Below are positions 39,593-46,605 of a stretch of 57,340 bases of DNA, in pieces. The first letter of the stretch is position 1. Each line of letters opens with the position of its first letter. The notes beneath the pieces are model-generated. The model was not told the DNA's origin, did no database searches, and was given only the letters and a program-made list of their open reading frames with translations. The position numbers and the translations under genes are program-made. Source of the stretch: a virus; IMG/VR virus record IMGVR_UViG_3300035188_001133, positions 1 to 57,340 of that record; one strand, given 5' to 3'.

Positions 39593-39629
39593 GGGCCTGG
39601 TCACACTTCAAAAGTGGCCAGGCCCTTTT
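39593..39629 (+). terminator. Intrinsic terminator after tRNA-Arg
   Basis: GGGCCTGG pairs with CCAGGCCC, extended by TCAC/GTG, and is followed by TTTTC. Confidence 0.85.
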
Positions 39630-39632
39630 CAA

Positions 39633-39761
39633 ATGCTAAGAAAAATAGAATTCGTAATGGAGTGGTGGCTGGCCCACACTCCAAATTGGATGCAGCCCAA
39701 GCTGTTCTGGACTGCGTATTACAAGACTCTGGACACCTTCTTCGTAGGACAGCACAGATGA
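39633..39761 (+). CDS. Small Trp-rich protein, 42 aa
   Basis: Begins right after the terminator T run with no Shine-Dalgarno site and overlaps the next gene in an ATGA arrangement. Contains five aromatic-rich positions (EWWLAHTPNWMQPKLFW). Function unknown; it may serve mainly to couple translation to the next gene. Confidence 0.45.
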   Translation: MLRKIEFVMEWWLAHTPNWMQPKLFWTAYYKTLDTFFVGQHR

Positions 39762-40105
39762 AAAAGTTAGAAGTAGTCATACTTCATCCCGCCGGCAAAG
39801 ACTCGGTTCAAAAGGTGGAGAGAACCTCGATTAACACCGCAGAGATACCGTCTATTCTGGAATCCTGGCCGATGGCCATAGACCTGGGAGATGGCCTGAT
39901 GATGTTTGTGCCGGAAAAAGACGAGCCTGGAAAACACAACGAACTGGCTAGTAAGCTGATGCTGATATGCAGAGGAGTCAGCTACCAGGTTTGCGGAAAA
40001 GCGATATTTATGGGGGTCAAGAACTCCAAGGAAATCAATGCGCCTAGGTGGACCGAGATCGTCCTTAAGAAGGCAGACTATGTGACCATAGTCTTTGAAT
40101 CATGA
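39758..40105 (+). CDS. Hypothetical protein, 115 aa
   Basis: The ATG at 39758 overlaps the stop of the small upstream frame. Soluble, Lys-rich, mixed alpha/beta protein without a recognised motif. Stop and next start overlap by 4 bases. Confidence 0.6.
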   Translation: MKKLEVVILHPAGKDSVQKVERTSINTAEIPSILESWPMAIDLGDGLMMFVPEKDEPGKHNELASKLMLICRGVSYQVCGKAIFMGVKNSKEINAPRWTEIVLKKADYVTIVFES

Positions 40106-40764
40106 TTTACTTTATGACGCCATTCTGGTACGACTGTCCGAATCCCGATCGCTATGACGAACTTGGAAAGTGTTTGACAAAAAACAGCAGAAGCTGTTTT
40201 TCATCCAATCCAACCGCAGAATTAGTGCTCTTTAGCGAGTTTACTCCTGAGGCCTATGTTCGTTTTTCTGAAATTAGAAAACAAAAAGTTGGATGTGTAC
40301 GGCTCGCGGAATCAAGTGTTCGCCCGACCTATCAGGACTTCTTTGATTATTCTAATCGGGGTACGACGGAAGATTTGTACATTCTGGCAAACTCAGACAT
40401 ACTGATAGAGCCTGATGTGTTGGAAGAACTCGACCAATACGTAACTGGAGACATGTTTCTCTGTCTCACCCGATGGATACCTTCTGCCTACGAAGGCCTT
40501 TGGTCTCTAGATCCCCTGGGCAAGTACTGTCAGGACACCTGGGTGTGGCGTGGACCGTGCAGAATTAAGAACGCCAACTTTCCGTTGGGCATACCGAGAT
40601 GCGATCATATGATCGCCAAGGTGGCGGTCGATGAAAAATACGATGTTCGGAATCCATCGCTTGACATAGTTACAAAACACATGCATGATGTCGAATACCG
40701 GTCCTATACTTCAAAGGATCGAGTGGATGGCATAGGTGCATATGTACTGCCCCGGCGTAAATGA
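40102..40764 (+). CDS. Putative glycosyltransferase-like protein, 220 aa
   Basis: Residues ~90-105 contain YILANSDILIEP, a DxD-like motif in a GT-A-type context. Later CQDTWVWRGP and NFPLGIPRCDHMI match a pattern (W.GP, FPLG.P.CD) seen in small bacterial glycosyltransferase-like proteins. It may modify host or phage surface sugars or DNA. Donor and acceptor are unknown. Coupled to the upstream gene. Confidence 0.5.
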   Translation: MIYFMTPFWYDCPNPDRYDELGKCLTKNSRSCFSSNPTAELVLFSEFTPEAYVRFSEIRKQKVGCVRLAESSVRPTYQDFFDYSNRGTTEDLYILANSDILIEPDVLEELDQYVTGDMFLCLTRWIPSAYEGLWSLDPLGKYCQDTWVWRGPCRIKNANFPLGIPRCDHMIAKVAVDEKYDVRNPSLDIVTKHMHDVEYRSYTSKDRVDGIGAYVLPRRK

Positions 40765-40770
40765 CAAGTT

Positions 40771-40843
40771 GCGCTCGTAACTCAGTTGGTAGAGTAGCGG
40801 ACTTTTAATCCGTAAGTCGTGGGTTCAAGTCCCACCGAGCGCA
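40771..40843 (+). tRNA. tRNA-Lys (UUU)
   Basis: Acceptor GCGCTCG/CGAGCGC, anticodon arm CGGA-CTTTTAA-TCCG with anticodon TTT, T arm GTGGG-TTCAAGT-CCCAC, discriminator A. Confidence 0.92.
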
Positions 40844-40863
40844 TTGAGGTCGTGTTGGCCTCG

Positions 40864-40900
40864 CAGGTATTATGTGTTTAAGGACCAGCCATAATACCTG
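40864..40900 (+). other. 11-bp hairpin between tRNA-Lys and tRNA-Leu
   Basis: CAGGTATTATG pairs perfectly with CATAATACCTG around a 15-nt loop. No T run follows. It may direct processing of the tRNA transcript. Confidence 0.6.
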
Positions 40901-40904
40901 TCCC

Positions 40905-40986
40905 GCCCTGATGACGAAACTGGCAGACGTAGCAGACTTAAAATCTGCAGCCGAAAGGCGTGTGGGTTCGATTCCCACTCAGGGCA
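40905..40986 (+). tRNA. tRNA-Leu (UAA)
   Basis: Acceptor GCCCTGA/TCAGGGC, anticodon arm GCAGA-CTTAAAA-TCTGC with anticodon TAA, class-II variable arm, T arm GTGGG-TTCGATT-CCCAC, discriminator A. Confidence 0.92.
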
Positions 40987-40989
40987 TTA

Positions 40990-41074
40990 GGCTTTGTGGC
41001 GGAACTGGCAGACGCATCGGATTCAAAATCCGACGCCCTCTAAAGGCGTGTGGGTTCGATTCCCACCAAAGCCA
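40990..41074 (+). tRNA. tRNA-Leu (CAA)
   Basis: Acceptor GGCTTTG/CAAAGCC, anticodon arm TCGGA-TTCAAAA-TCCGA with anticodon CAA, variable arm CGCC..GGCG, T arm GTGGG-TTCGATT-CCCAC, discriminator A. Its T arm and D region match the neighbouring Leu tRNA, so a duplication is likely. Confidence 0.92.
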
Positions 41075-41076
41075 TT

Positions 41077-41355
41077 ATGAAACCAAAAATAAAGAAACAA
41101 AAGCCGTTTCGAATGACCGTGCTGGTCAGTAAAGCGTGCTTGAACAAAGATCAAAAGCCCAACTGGCCCAGCGTGGTCTACGTTGAGCAGCTTGAAGACG
41201 ACACATACAAACTAGTCCTGGAGAGCACAGACTGGCGTTGGTTGATAAGAGTGGTCGAGCACATGAAAATTACAATTGGAATAAAAAGTCATCCGGTAAT
41301 GGAGTATCTGGGGCCTTATGCCAATCCCAGTGCCTTATCGGATGTAGTTGTTTAA
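41077..41355 (+). CDS. Hypothetical basic protein, 92 aa
   Basis: Starts 2 bases after tRNA-Leu, without a Shine-Dalgarno site, with a very basic N-terminus (KPKIKKQKPFR). The rest is a small alpha/beta domain. Function unknown. The lack of a ribosome binding site is shared with other genes that abut tRNAs here. Confidence 0.5.
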   Translation: MKPKIKKQKPFRMTVLVSKACLNKDQKPNWPSVVYVEQLEDDTYKLVLESTDWRWLIRVVEHMKITIGIKSHPVMEYLGPYANPSALSDVVV

Positions 41356-41392
41356 GCAGAGCTTACCTGCCTGCTTTTCCCCTAGGTATCAA

Positions 41393-41668
41393 ATGCCTAA
41401 AAAGAAAGAACTTAAAGTAACTCTAGTAAAACCAGTCCCTGGATACAAAGGAGTACCTACCCCGGTGTTCGAGCAGCGCGTTGTCGAGATAAACATGCGC
41501 TCGCTGGCAGAGATAGAGCGTTTGGAGAAGCTGATAAACACCTACGAAGCGCTAGTAGTATTGTTGGAGCAAGAATGGTCACCAAAGAAAACAATGCACA
41601 AGGACACTCTAAGGCAAATTGCTGCACTAAAGACAGCTGCAAAGAAACTGCGGTCTACAGTCCTATGA
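41393..41668 (+). CDS. Hypothetical coiled-coil protein, 91 aa
   Basis: The ATG at 41393 follows the TAGGTATC motif seen after several terminators of this phage. Basic N-terminus, then a helical region of Leu/Glu/Lys heptads. Stop overlaps the next ATG. Confidence 0.55.
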   Translation: MPKKKELKVTLVKPVPGYKGVPTPVFEQRVVEINMRSLAEIERLEKLINTYEALVVLLEQEWSPKKTMHKDTLRQIAALKTAAKKLRSTVL

Positions 41669-41847
41669 GAGGCTGGCTTGCGGCGCTGCTTGCCGTTACC
41701 ATGATTGTGGGTCTACTGGCCCTTGTACTGGTCCTATTGGCCATTCCTGTGGCTTTGATGTGGCAAGGAGGTTGGTGGGCCATGCTTGGCCTGCTGATCT
41801 GGTCTCTGCTGCACACCATTTCTCGTCTACTGCAAAAGGTGCTTTAA
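41665..41847 (+). CDS. Small two-helix membrane protein, 60 aa
   Basis: The ATG at 41665 overlaps the previous stop (ATGA). Two hydrophobic segments (LAALLAVTMIVGLLALVLVL and MLGLLIWSLLHTI) with a short Trp/Gly turn and a basic C-terminus give a holin- or antiholin-like profile. There is no further evidence of function. Confidence 0.55.
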   Translation: MRGWLAALLAVTMIVGLLALVLVLLAIPVALMWQGGWWAMLGLLIWSLLHTISRLLQKVL

Positions 41848-41879
41848 CGCGTTAACATAATCTACCGCTGATTAGCACC

Positions 41880-42239
41880 ATGCAACCATTCCCAATTTAT
41901 CCCAATTATGACTTTGTAGACGTGATGAACATTCAGCTTCCAAAAGGCTGGGTAATGCTGGGAATAGATCTGCTACATGAGTTCAATACTCTTAGACAGC
42001 AGCAGCTAGTCTCCAGAGATTTCACCGTGCAAAGCATGAAGGAGTTGTACGGAACCCTGGATGTAAAGTTGGTTAATCCTACGTTGATATCTGTAAACAT
42101 TGTAAAGGGGTTCTCCCTACAGGCTTCCAGAACCTGCCAGGACTGCGGTTACTATCCCAGCGCAATGCACAAAAGAAATAAATGGTTGCGAGTGCTATGT
42201 ACAGAATGCGCTCGTAAATCACATTACGCTCTTGTTTGA
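41880..42239 (+). CDS. Hypothetical protein with C-terminal zinc ribbon, 119 aa
   Basis: Two CxxC pairs (CQDCG and CTEC) in the last 35 residues with basic residues between them read as a zinc ribbon that could bind nucleic acid. The N-terminal 80 residues are a mixed alpha/beta domain. A weak Shine-Dalgarno site makes the start slightly uncertain. A strong promoter for the next gene overlaps its stop. Confidence 0.6.
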   Translation: MQPFPIYPNYDFVDVMNIQLPKGWVMLGIDLLHEFNTLRQQQLVSRDFTVQSMKELYGTLDVKLVNPTLISVNIVKGFSLQASRTCQDCGYYPSAMHKRNKWLRVLCTECARKSHYALV

Positions 42240-42263
42240 CACTTGAAGTTTCTTTGCTAGACT
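42236..42263 (+). promoter_or_regulatory. Strong sigma-70-like promoter
   Basis: Perfect TTGACA (42236-42241) and TAGACT (42258-42263) with 16-base spacing, placed over the stop codon of the upstream gene. Confidence 0.7.
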
Positions 42264-42281
42264 GCGACCCTGTAGGGTCGC
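42264..42281 (+). promoter_or_regulatory. Hairpin at the predicted 5' end of the transcript
   Basis: GCGACCC-TGTA-GGGTCGC begins directly after the -10 box, so the mRNA would start within or next to a stable stem. It resembles the 5' stem arrangement of the leaders at 12205 and 12903. Confidence 0.5.
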
Positions 42282-42314
42282 ACTTCGCGACTGAAACCTA
42301 AGAAAAGGAATCGA

Positions 42315-42566
42315 ATGACATTTACCGAAATCGCCGTAATCGCATTTGCCTGCACCACTGCAATCATGGGCGCTCTCTACTGGCACGAGCTTTCCAAGGC
42401 TGCCCGTAAGGCACAAGAGGGGGAGTTTGAGTCCGTTCGTAGGGACCTGTGGGAAGCAGTTGAAGACCTGCGCCGAGACACGCTGCGTCGTACAGACGAA
42501 ATCGAGAGAGTAGTCGCTGATCAGGACGATCGCATCAGCCGCTGCTCCTCCACCAAGCCCCGCTGA
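42315..42566 (+). CDS. Membrane-anchored coiled-coil protein, 83 aa
   Basis: An AAAAGGA site lies 5 bases before the ATG. An N-terminal membrane segment (IAVIAFACTTAIMGALYW) is followed by a charged helix with Arg/Asp/Glu heptads. The shape recalls Rz-type inner-membrane spanins, though it is short. Function unknown. Confidence 0.6.
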   Translation: MTFTEIAVIAFACTTAIMGALYWHELSKAARKAQEGEFESVRRDLWEAVEDLRRDTLRRTDEIERVVADQDDRISRCSSTKPR

Positions 42567-42586
42567 GAGCGTGCGGGCGTGTTACC

Positions 42587-42622
42587 CAGGCCTGGAGTAT
42601 GCTCTGCGCTGCTCCAGGCCTG
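42587..42622 (+). terminator. Perfect 11-bp hairpin before tRNA-Ser
   Basis: CAGGCCTGGAG pairs with CTCCAGGCCTG across a 14-nt loop. The T run is short (CGGTTT), so it may mark a processing site as much as a terminator. Confidence 0.6.
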
Positions 42623-42628
42623 CGGTTT

Positions 42629-42715
42629 GGACAGGTGTCCGAGCGGTTGAAGGAGCAGCATTGGAAATGCTGTGTAGGAGCAATCCTACCGTGGGTTCGA
42701 ATCCCACCCTGTCCG
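42629..42715 (+). tRNA. tRNA-Ser (GGA)
   Basis: Acceptor GGACAGG/CCTGTCC, anticodon arm CAGCA-TTGGAAA-TGCTG with anticodon GGA, variable arm TAGGA/TCCTA, T arm GTGGG-TTCGAAT-CCCAC, discriminator G. Confidence 0.92.
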
Positions 42716-42721
42716 TTTCAT

Positions 42722-42927
42722 GGGGTCGCTACAGCCGGTTGCTGTCTCGATATTACGAAGTATCGAAAGATATGATTGCAAAGATCAAAGCATTGTATGA
42801 CTATTCCATATTTTATCGCGGAATATGGAAGACCAGCATTATCACCGTGCTGTCATCTATGTCAGTGTTCCTTCGGAAGAACCTTGTTCTATACAATCAT
42901 ATGCGGGTTCAACTCCCGTCGACTCCA
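42722..42927 (+). ncRNA. tRNA-like RNA with a greatly expanded body, about 206 nt
   Basis: A 7-bp acceptor-like stem (GGGGTCG/CGACTCC, then A), a D-like arm ACAG-CCGGTTG-CTGT, a hairpin TCGATA-TTACGAAG-TATCGA in anticodon position and a normal T arm CGGG-TTCAACT-CCCG are present. Between the last two lie about 125 extra bases. These are framed by ATATGATTG/CAATCATAT and hold TTCCATATT/AATATGGAA and TTCC/GGAA stems. It could be a tRNA interrupted by an insertion, a tmRNA-like molecule or a new tRNA-like RNA. Confidence 0.5.
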
Positions 42928-42931
42928 CTCT

Positions 42932-43013
42932 GTGACTTGTAGCTTAACAGACCAAAAGCACCGGAGGATAAACCGGAGAATGCAGGTACCCGCTGGAATC
43001 CTGCCAAGTCACA
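42932..43013 (+). ncRNA. Non-canonical tRNA-like element, 82 nt
   Basis: Acceptor-like stem GTGACTT/AAGTCAC with A as discriminator, a GTAGCTTAA D-like segment, a CCGG/CCGG hairpin, and a T-arm-like GCAGG/CCTGC stem with a 13-nt loop. No standard anticodon arm can be drawn. Shares AAAGCACCGG...GATAA.CCGGA with the tRNA at 38318. It starts 5 bases after the preceding tRNA-like RNA, so both are probably processed from one transcript. May be a degenerate tRNA. Confidence 0.45.
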
Positions 43014-43154
43014 GCCAGTAATAAGGCCGGAAGCACAATCCCTAGAGGATGCAGTCCCATCCCCTCGCTGAAGGTGGCAGATTAGCTGTCGAGGCTTCAA
43101 AGGACCCGTAGGGTCAAGCCAGGTCATAACGGATTCCTGGCACGAATTTAAACC
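43014..43154 (+). other. Structured non-coding spacer
   Basis: No gene is evident. Hairpins include GACCC-GTA-GGGTC and GCCAGG/CCTGGC just before the next start. This may be a further RNA or the leader of the 43155 gene. Confidence 0.4.
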
Positions 43155-43703
43155 ATGGTTACAGCAACATCAAAAATTCTAGACTTACTAGAGCCAAACA
43201 CAAAAGCCAAAAATGCTGTACGAGCCGTATGGCTTCGCGGCTCTGCTGCTTACAAATTAAAAATAGAGCGGCGCCATGTAGACCACTTGATACTCAACGA
43301 TCTAGCCCATTTCTCTAGAGGCTTTTGGATGGCTCAGAAAAACATAGGGGCTGTCACTTGCAGCAAATTCGACAAATGGCTTATAGAGGCCGGCTTAGAT
43401 TGGGAAAGCCCTAATCTTGAGATAAGTTCTGAGTTTTTGCCTCTTTTGCACATCGAAAGACCACAAATGAACAAAGTAATGGTGGGAGTCAAGTGTCCTA
43501 AATGCCAGCAGGCTTTCTTTCTGCCGGACTTGAAGTCCGTCAGCGATGCGGACAACTCCACGATGAACTGCGCTCACGAGCAGTGCCGTGAACTGATCCT
43601 GGTGCGAAAGGGAACAGCCTATCGATTTCACCAGTACATGCATGAGCAGGATCCCCGTTGGCCTGCGGATGGCTCAGGTACTGGCTACGTAACTCTTGAG
43701 TAA
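43155..43703 (+). CDS. Hypothetical protein with zinc-ribbon-like motif, 182 aa
   Basis: The N-terminal 110 residues are helical and basic. The C-terminal part has CPKCQQ and a later C....C pair (MNCAHEQCRE), a zinc-ribbon pattern. No Shine-Dalgarno site is clear. Function unknown; nucleic-acid binding is plausible. Confidence 0.6.
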   Translation: MVTATSKILDLLEPNTKAKNAVRAVWLRGSAAYKLKIERRHVDHLILNDLAHFSRGFWMAQKNIGAVTCSKFDKWLIEAGLDWESPNLEISSEFLPLLHIERPQMNKVMVGVKCPKCQQAFFLPDLKSVSDADNSTMNCAHEQCRELILVRKGTAYRFHQYMHEQDPRWPADGSGTGYVTLE

Positions 43704-43713
43704 GGATACATCA

Positions 43714-43932
43714 ATGAGATGCCTAGTTTGTGCAGATCCACTCTCAATGTCCGATTCGGACCATGGGCACAAAATATGCGAATTGTGTTCTCCTAGAGAG
43801 CACACCAAGCGCACCATGGAGCGTCTGTGGGGGCCTAGGTGCAAAAGCTGGGATTCAGATTGTGTGCTTTGCCGTGCTTGGAAATTCTTTGAAAGCAAAG
43901 GAAAGGTTCCCTCGACGGAAGACTGCCTTTGA
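43714..43932 (+). CDS. Small cysteine-rich zinc-finger-like protein, 72 aa
   Basis: The ATG at 43714 follows AAGGA by 8 bases. Three CxxC pairs (CLVC, CELC, CVLC) suggest one or two zinc sites. It lies directly upstream of the tmRNA gene. Function unknown. Confidence 0.6.
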   Translation: MRCLVCADPLSMSDSDHGHKICELCSPREHTKRTMERLWGPRCKSWDSDCVLCRAWKFFESKGKVPSTEDCL

Positions 43933-43967
43933 CTTTCGCTGGAAGCTGAGATATGCTTCCAGTCTTA

Positions 43968-44333
43968 GGGCCTGACCAGGTTTCGACTGGTGATTGTTGC
44001 GATAGAGAGCAAGCCGGAGTTGGTCGAAAGGCTCCGTAAAAAGTCGACTAAATCAAGACTGCCAACGAATGGTACGTCCCCTCTGAGTCCCCCGCTCTCG
44101 CAGCGGCCTGACTTGGAATCCTGAGCAGGACTCCTGCTAGACGCTCAGGATAAAACCCAGCAGGGTATGGCGGTGGAGGCTTCCGAGCCAACCCCGTTGA
44201 GAATCGAAGTCGGATAGGATCTGCAAACCCTGCCCATGGGGTCGAGCAAATCCGAACTGCAATTGTGGGATAAGCTTGTAGTTGCTCTTTCAATACGTCA
44301 TTCAGCACGGGGGTTCGACTCCCCCCAGGTCCA
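43968..44333 (+). ncRNA. ssrA: tmRNA (transfer-messenger RNA)
   Basis: The 5' end GGGCCTGACCAGGTTTCGAC and 3' end GGGGG-TTCGACT-CCCCC...CAGGTCCA form the tRNA-like domain. The acceptor stem is 7 bp and keeps the G3-U70 wobble needed for alanine charging. The resume codon is GCC at 44061. The tag reads ANEWYVPSESPALAAA before TGA at 44109-44111, ending in the Ala/Leu-rich degron recognised by host proteases. The length of 366 nt is normal. tmRNA rescues stalled ribosomes and marks products for degradation. Phage-borne tmRNAs are known but uncommon. Confidence 0.93.
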
Positions 44334-44406
44334 TTGTCTCAATCAGGGAGGGTTTGCGCATTCCCAGATAACGCAATTTTCACATCACTTGTATGGAAGC
44401 AAGTAC

Positions 44407-44667
44407 ATGACGAAGGCTAAGGATAGCGTTAAGTTTGGCAATCTCGCACTCAGCATCGGCTGCAAGGAAGCTGCCGTGCTCAAAGACGCGGAGGGAAACG
44501 TCATCGCTCGGATTCTGATCAACGAGCGTCACGGAGAAGACGCCATTATTCGCATTCTCATCCAGGCTCCAAAGGACATTGGCATAGTCCGAGAGCCGGT
44601 AACACGGAAAACCCGAGTGCCCGGCGTGGCGGGAACACGCAGCGTTGAAAAGACGCGGCTGGCGTAA
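44407..44667 (+). CDS. CsrA/RsmA-like translational regulator (tentative), 86 aa
   Basis: The ATG at 44407 follows GGAAG by about 9 bases. Residues ~10-62 resemble CsrA: LALSIG..EAAVL, then IIRILIQAPKDIGIVREPV, which parallels the CsrA block VRIGVNAPKEVSVHREEI, including the RNA-contacting arginine. The N-terminal extension and the basic C-terminal tail (KTRVPGVAGTRSVEKTRLA) are not typical. CsrA proteins bind GGA motifs in RNA hairpin loops and control translation. The tail overlaps a possible tRNA-like structure. Confidence 0.45.
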   Translation: MTKAKDSVKFGNLALSIGCKEAAVLKDAEGNVIARILINERHGEDAIIRILIQAPKDIGIVREPVTRKTRVPGVAGTRSVEKTRLA

Positions 44668-44744
44668 ATGCTATAAACAGACACAGGGTTCATTCCAGTT
44701 CGTCTGATAACACCAGTAATTTGGTTCAAGTCCAAAGGCACTCC
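44615..44744 (+). ncRNA. Possible tRNA-like element overlapping the CsrA-like tail
   Basis: GAGTGCC (44615-44621) can pair with GGCACTC (44737-44743). Inside are GCGTG-GCGGGAA-CACGC, GCGT-TGAAAAG-ACGC and a textbook T arm TTTGG-TTCAAGT-CCAAA that directly precedes the 3' acceptor strand. No anticodon arm is clear. It may be a remnant of a tRNA or one more expanded tRNA-like RNA. Confidence 0.3.
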
Positions 44745-44827
44745 TATGACACTACTGAAGATCTACCTGGCTCTCTACACCTATTGGGTGTCTCGAAAAC
44801 TCTGAATGCTCAGAGGATCCCTCTTTG

Positions 44828-44859
44828 GAACCTGTCTCTTAACGGAGGCAGGTTCTTTT
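44828..44859 (+). terminator. Intrinsic terminator
   Basis: GAACCTG pairs with CAGGTTC across a 14-nt loop and is followed by TTTT, directly abutting the next ATG. Confidence 0.75.
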
Positions 44860-45189
44860 ATGCACAAGACCTTAGTAAGATTGTTAAGGCACGAGCTGAA
44901 CAGTCTGCCTGCCGCCGTACAGTGGTCCAAGCTAGCGGAGCTGACGCATCAAGCGTTGGATTTAGTCCTACTGCAACAGAAGTACGTTGAGTCTCAACGT
45001 AGACTGGAATCTTCACTGTGGGAGCAGAACAACAAGATCCATAAGGACATGCGGGAGCTGGCCAGGGCTCTGAAGTACTACCTAGAAAAAGACCCGCCTG
45101 CAGACGTAACCAAACAAAGACTGGAGGAACTCATAGACAAGGCCATGAAGGACAAAGAGATAAGCTACGGAATAAAGGAAGAGTCATGA
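44860..45189 (+). CDS. Hypothetical helical protein, 109 aa
   Basis: The ATG lies immediately after the terminator T run with no Shine-Dalgarno site. An upstream in-frame start would lie inside that hairpin. The protein is almost entirely helical, with a coiled-coil-like middle (LLQQKYVESQRRLESSLWEQ). Stop overlaps the next start. Function unknown. Confidence 0.55.
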   Translation: MHKTLVRLLRHELNSLPAAVQWSKLAELTHQALDLVLLQQKYVESQRRLESSLWEQNNKIHKDMRELARALKYYLEKDPPADVTKQRLEELIDKAMKDKEISYGIKEES

Positions 45190-45833
45190 ACATTTTTGCC
45201 ACCCACTGCGATCCTGAGATTGCCGCACATACTCTGTGCGACAAGCACATACCGAAGATGATCGTCGAGACCACGCAGCTGCTATGCACCGCACACAGAC
45301 TGATCGACGGCGTTCAGGGCCAGGGTCTCACCCTGACCAACAGAAACGTAAAGCGCTGGACTCTGCCGGATCCCGTACTGGAGACACAGCTGTATCTGGC
45401 CAGCTACGTAAATCATCCATGCTCCGTCTGGGCCAGGAGCACCCATGAGAACTACCTATGGCTGCATCGGCATGGTGCTGCCATGTGCCGGGAGTACACT
45501 CGTCGGTACGGCAAGGTGCATCGGTCCGAACCGGTAATGTCTCTGTTGCGATATCCTCCTGGCAAGATTCAGACCGGAGCTCTGGAGGCATTCGCAGTAG
45601 CGATGCCAGACGAGTACAAGCTGACAGGGCAGGTGGAGAGTTACAGAAACTACTACATTCGGGCAAAGTCTCGGTTTGCGTATTGGAAGGACGTCAATAC
45701 GCTGCCGCACTGGTTCTGGAGAGGATGCAAGGATCTGGGAATAGCATTTAAAAATGATTCTCCGGATCTAGATGCAATGATGCTCATCGATCAATTGGCT
45801 GCCAAGTCCATACATGTAGCAGGAAGACTATGA
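45186..45833 (+). CDS. Conserved phage protein of unknown function, 215 aa
   Basis: The sequence has a pattern widespread in phages: CDKHIPKMIVETTQLLCTAHRL, then NHPCSVWAR....NYLWL, CREYTRRYGKVH, AMPDEYK and YRNYY. The conserved His, Glu, Arg and Trp residues suggest an enzyme, but no function is established that I know of. Coupled to both neighbours by 4-base overlaps. Confidence 0.75.
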   Translation: MNIFATHCDPEIAAHTLCDKHIPKMIVETTQLLCTAHRLIDGVQGQGLTLTNRNVKRWTLPDPVLETQLYLASYVNHPCSVWARSTHENYLWLHRHGAAMCREYTRRYGKVHRSEPVMSLLRYPPGKIQTGALEAFAVAMPDEYKLTGQVESYRNYYIRAKSRFAYWKDVNTLPHWFWRGCKDLGIAFKNDSPDLDAMMLIDQLAAKSIHVAGRL

Positions 45834-46204
45834 GCACAAAGGAAGAAGAAATAAGATCATTGATGTGGGCCAGAAAGTTTTTCATGGACCTACTAGACAC
45901 AAGACTCTTTCCCAAGGTTCCAAGAGCTGTTAGGAATACGGCCTATACCGTCTATCAGATGGTGGATAGGCTGGAAACAGAGCCGGCATGCAGCCATGCT
46001 GACAAGGTTGCCGGTTTGAATGCCGGTAGAGATTTTCTGCTTAATCTTTTGGATCCCGTAAAGACTCCTAGAGTTCCTGGAGACGTACGAGATCTGGCGT
46101 TCCGTATATCTAAGCATTATCCAATGCAATATACGCACGACCTAAAGGTCAAAGGACGCACCTTACCCGAGCCCCTATACAAGGGAGGTTCCATATGGGC
46201 CTAG
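45830..46204 (+). CDS. Protein with two BPSL0761-like repeats, 124 aa
   Basis: Two halves share one pattern: ARKFFMDLLDTRLFPKVPRAVR...A (residues ~14-41) and GRDFLLNLLDPVKTPRVPGDVR..A....KHYP (residues ~66-98). This A..FL..L.....P..VR..A...L.HYP pattern is that of small BPSL0761-type proteins found in bacteria and phages. Here a tandem duplication is fused in one chain. Function unknown. Confidence 0.55.
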   Translation: MSTKEEEIRSLMWARKFFMDLLDTRLFPKVPRAVRNTAYTVYQMVDRLETEPACSHADKVAGLNAGRDFLLNLLDPVKTPRVPGDVRDLAFRISKHYPMQYTHDLKVKGRTLPEPLYKGGSIWA

Positions 46205-46605
46205 ACACCTATGCCATGAGACACAATCCGAAGTTCGATCCAACCGTTCCAGAGGACACTCCTGATCGGGAATACCAGTACATTCCGATGGAGGATGAGC
46301 TGTTCAAGGATGTTCCCAACTGCCTGTGTGGCGGAATGTTCTCCGGCAACGGAGCAGGCCACAGCTTCAGAGGCAAGGTGTACGACGACGTGGTTCAAAG
46401 TATTGCCAACGAAACGTTGTACCAAGAGGAGATACCAAACGAGATAGTGCGAGAGATAGCGGATGCCTTTGCTTCCGCTACTGCTAGAGGATTTAACAAC
46501 AAAAAATGCCGACTACACGACATCAGTCCTGCCGAACTAGAAGCTCTGACCGCATGGTTCAGAGTAGTGGCGGACAATGGTGGCGTAGTAGTTGGCTGGT
46601 GGTGA
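46195..46605 (+). CDS. Hypothetical protein, 136 aa
   Basis: AAGGGAGG precedes the ATG by 6 bases, inside the end of the previous gene. Begins MGLDTYAMR, a start shared by many uncharacterised bacterial and phage proteins. Gly- and acid-rich N-terminal half, helical middle, and a Gly/Val/Trp C-terminus. Function unknown. Confidence 0.65.
   Translation: MGLDTYAMRHNPKFDPTVPEDTPDREYQYIPMEDELFKDVPNCLCGGMFSGNGAGHSFRGKVYDDVVQSIANETLYQEEIPNEIVREIADAFASATARGFNNKKCRLHDISPAELEALTAWFRVVADNGGVVVGWW

Noticed and set aside
44048-44308. An 86-codon minus-strand frame inside the tmRNA
   Set aside because: The bases are fully explained by the tmRNA structure and tag; the frame is coincidental.
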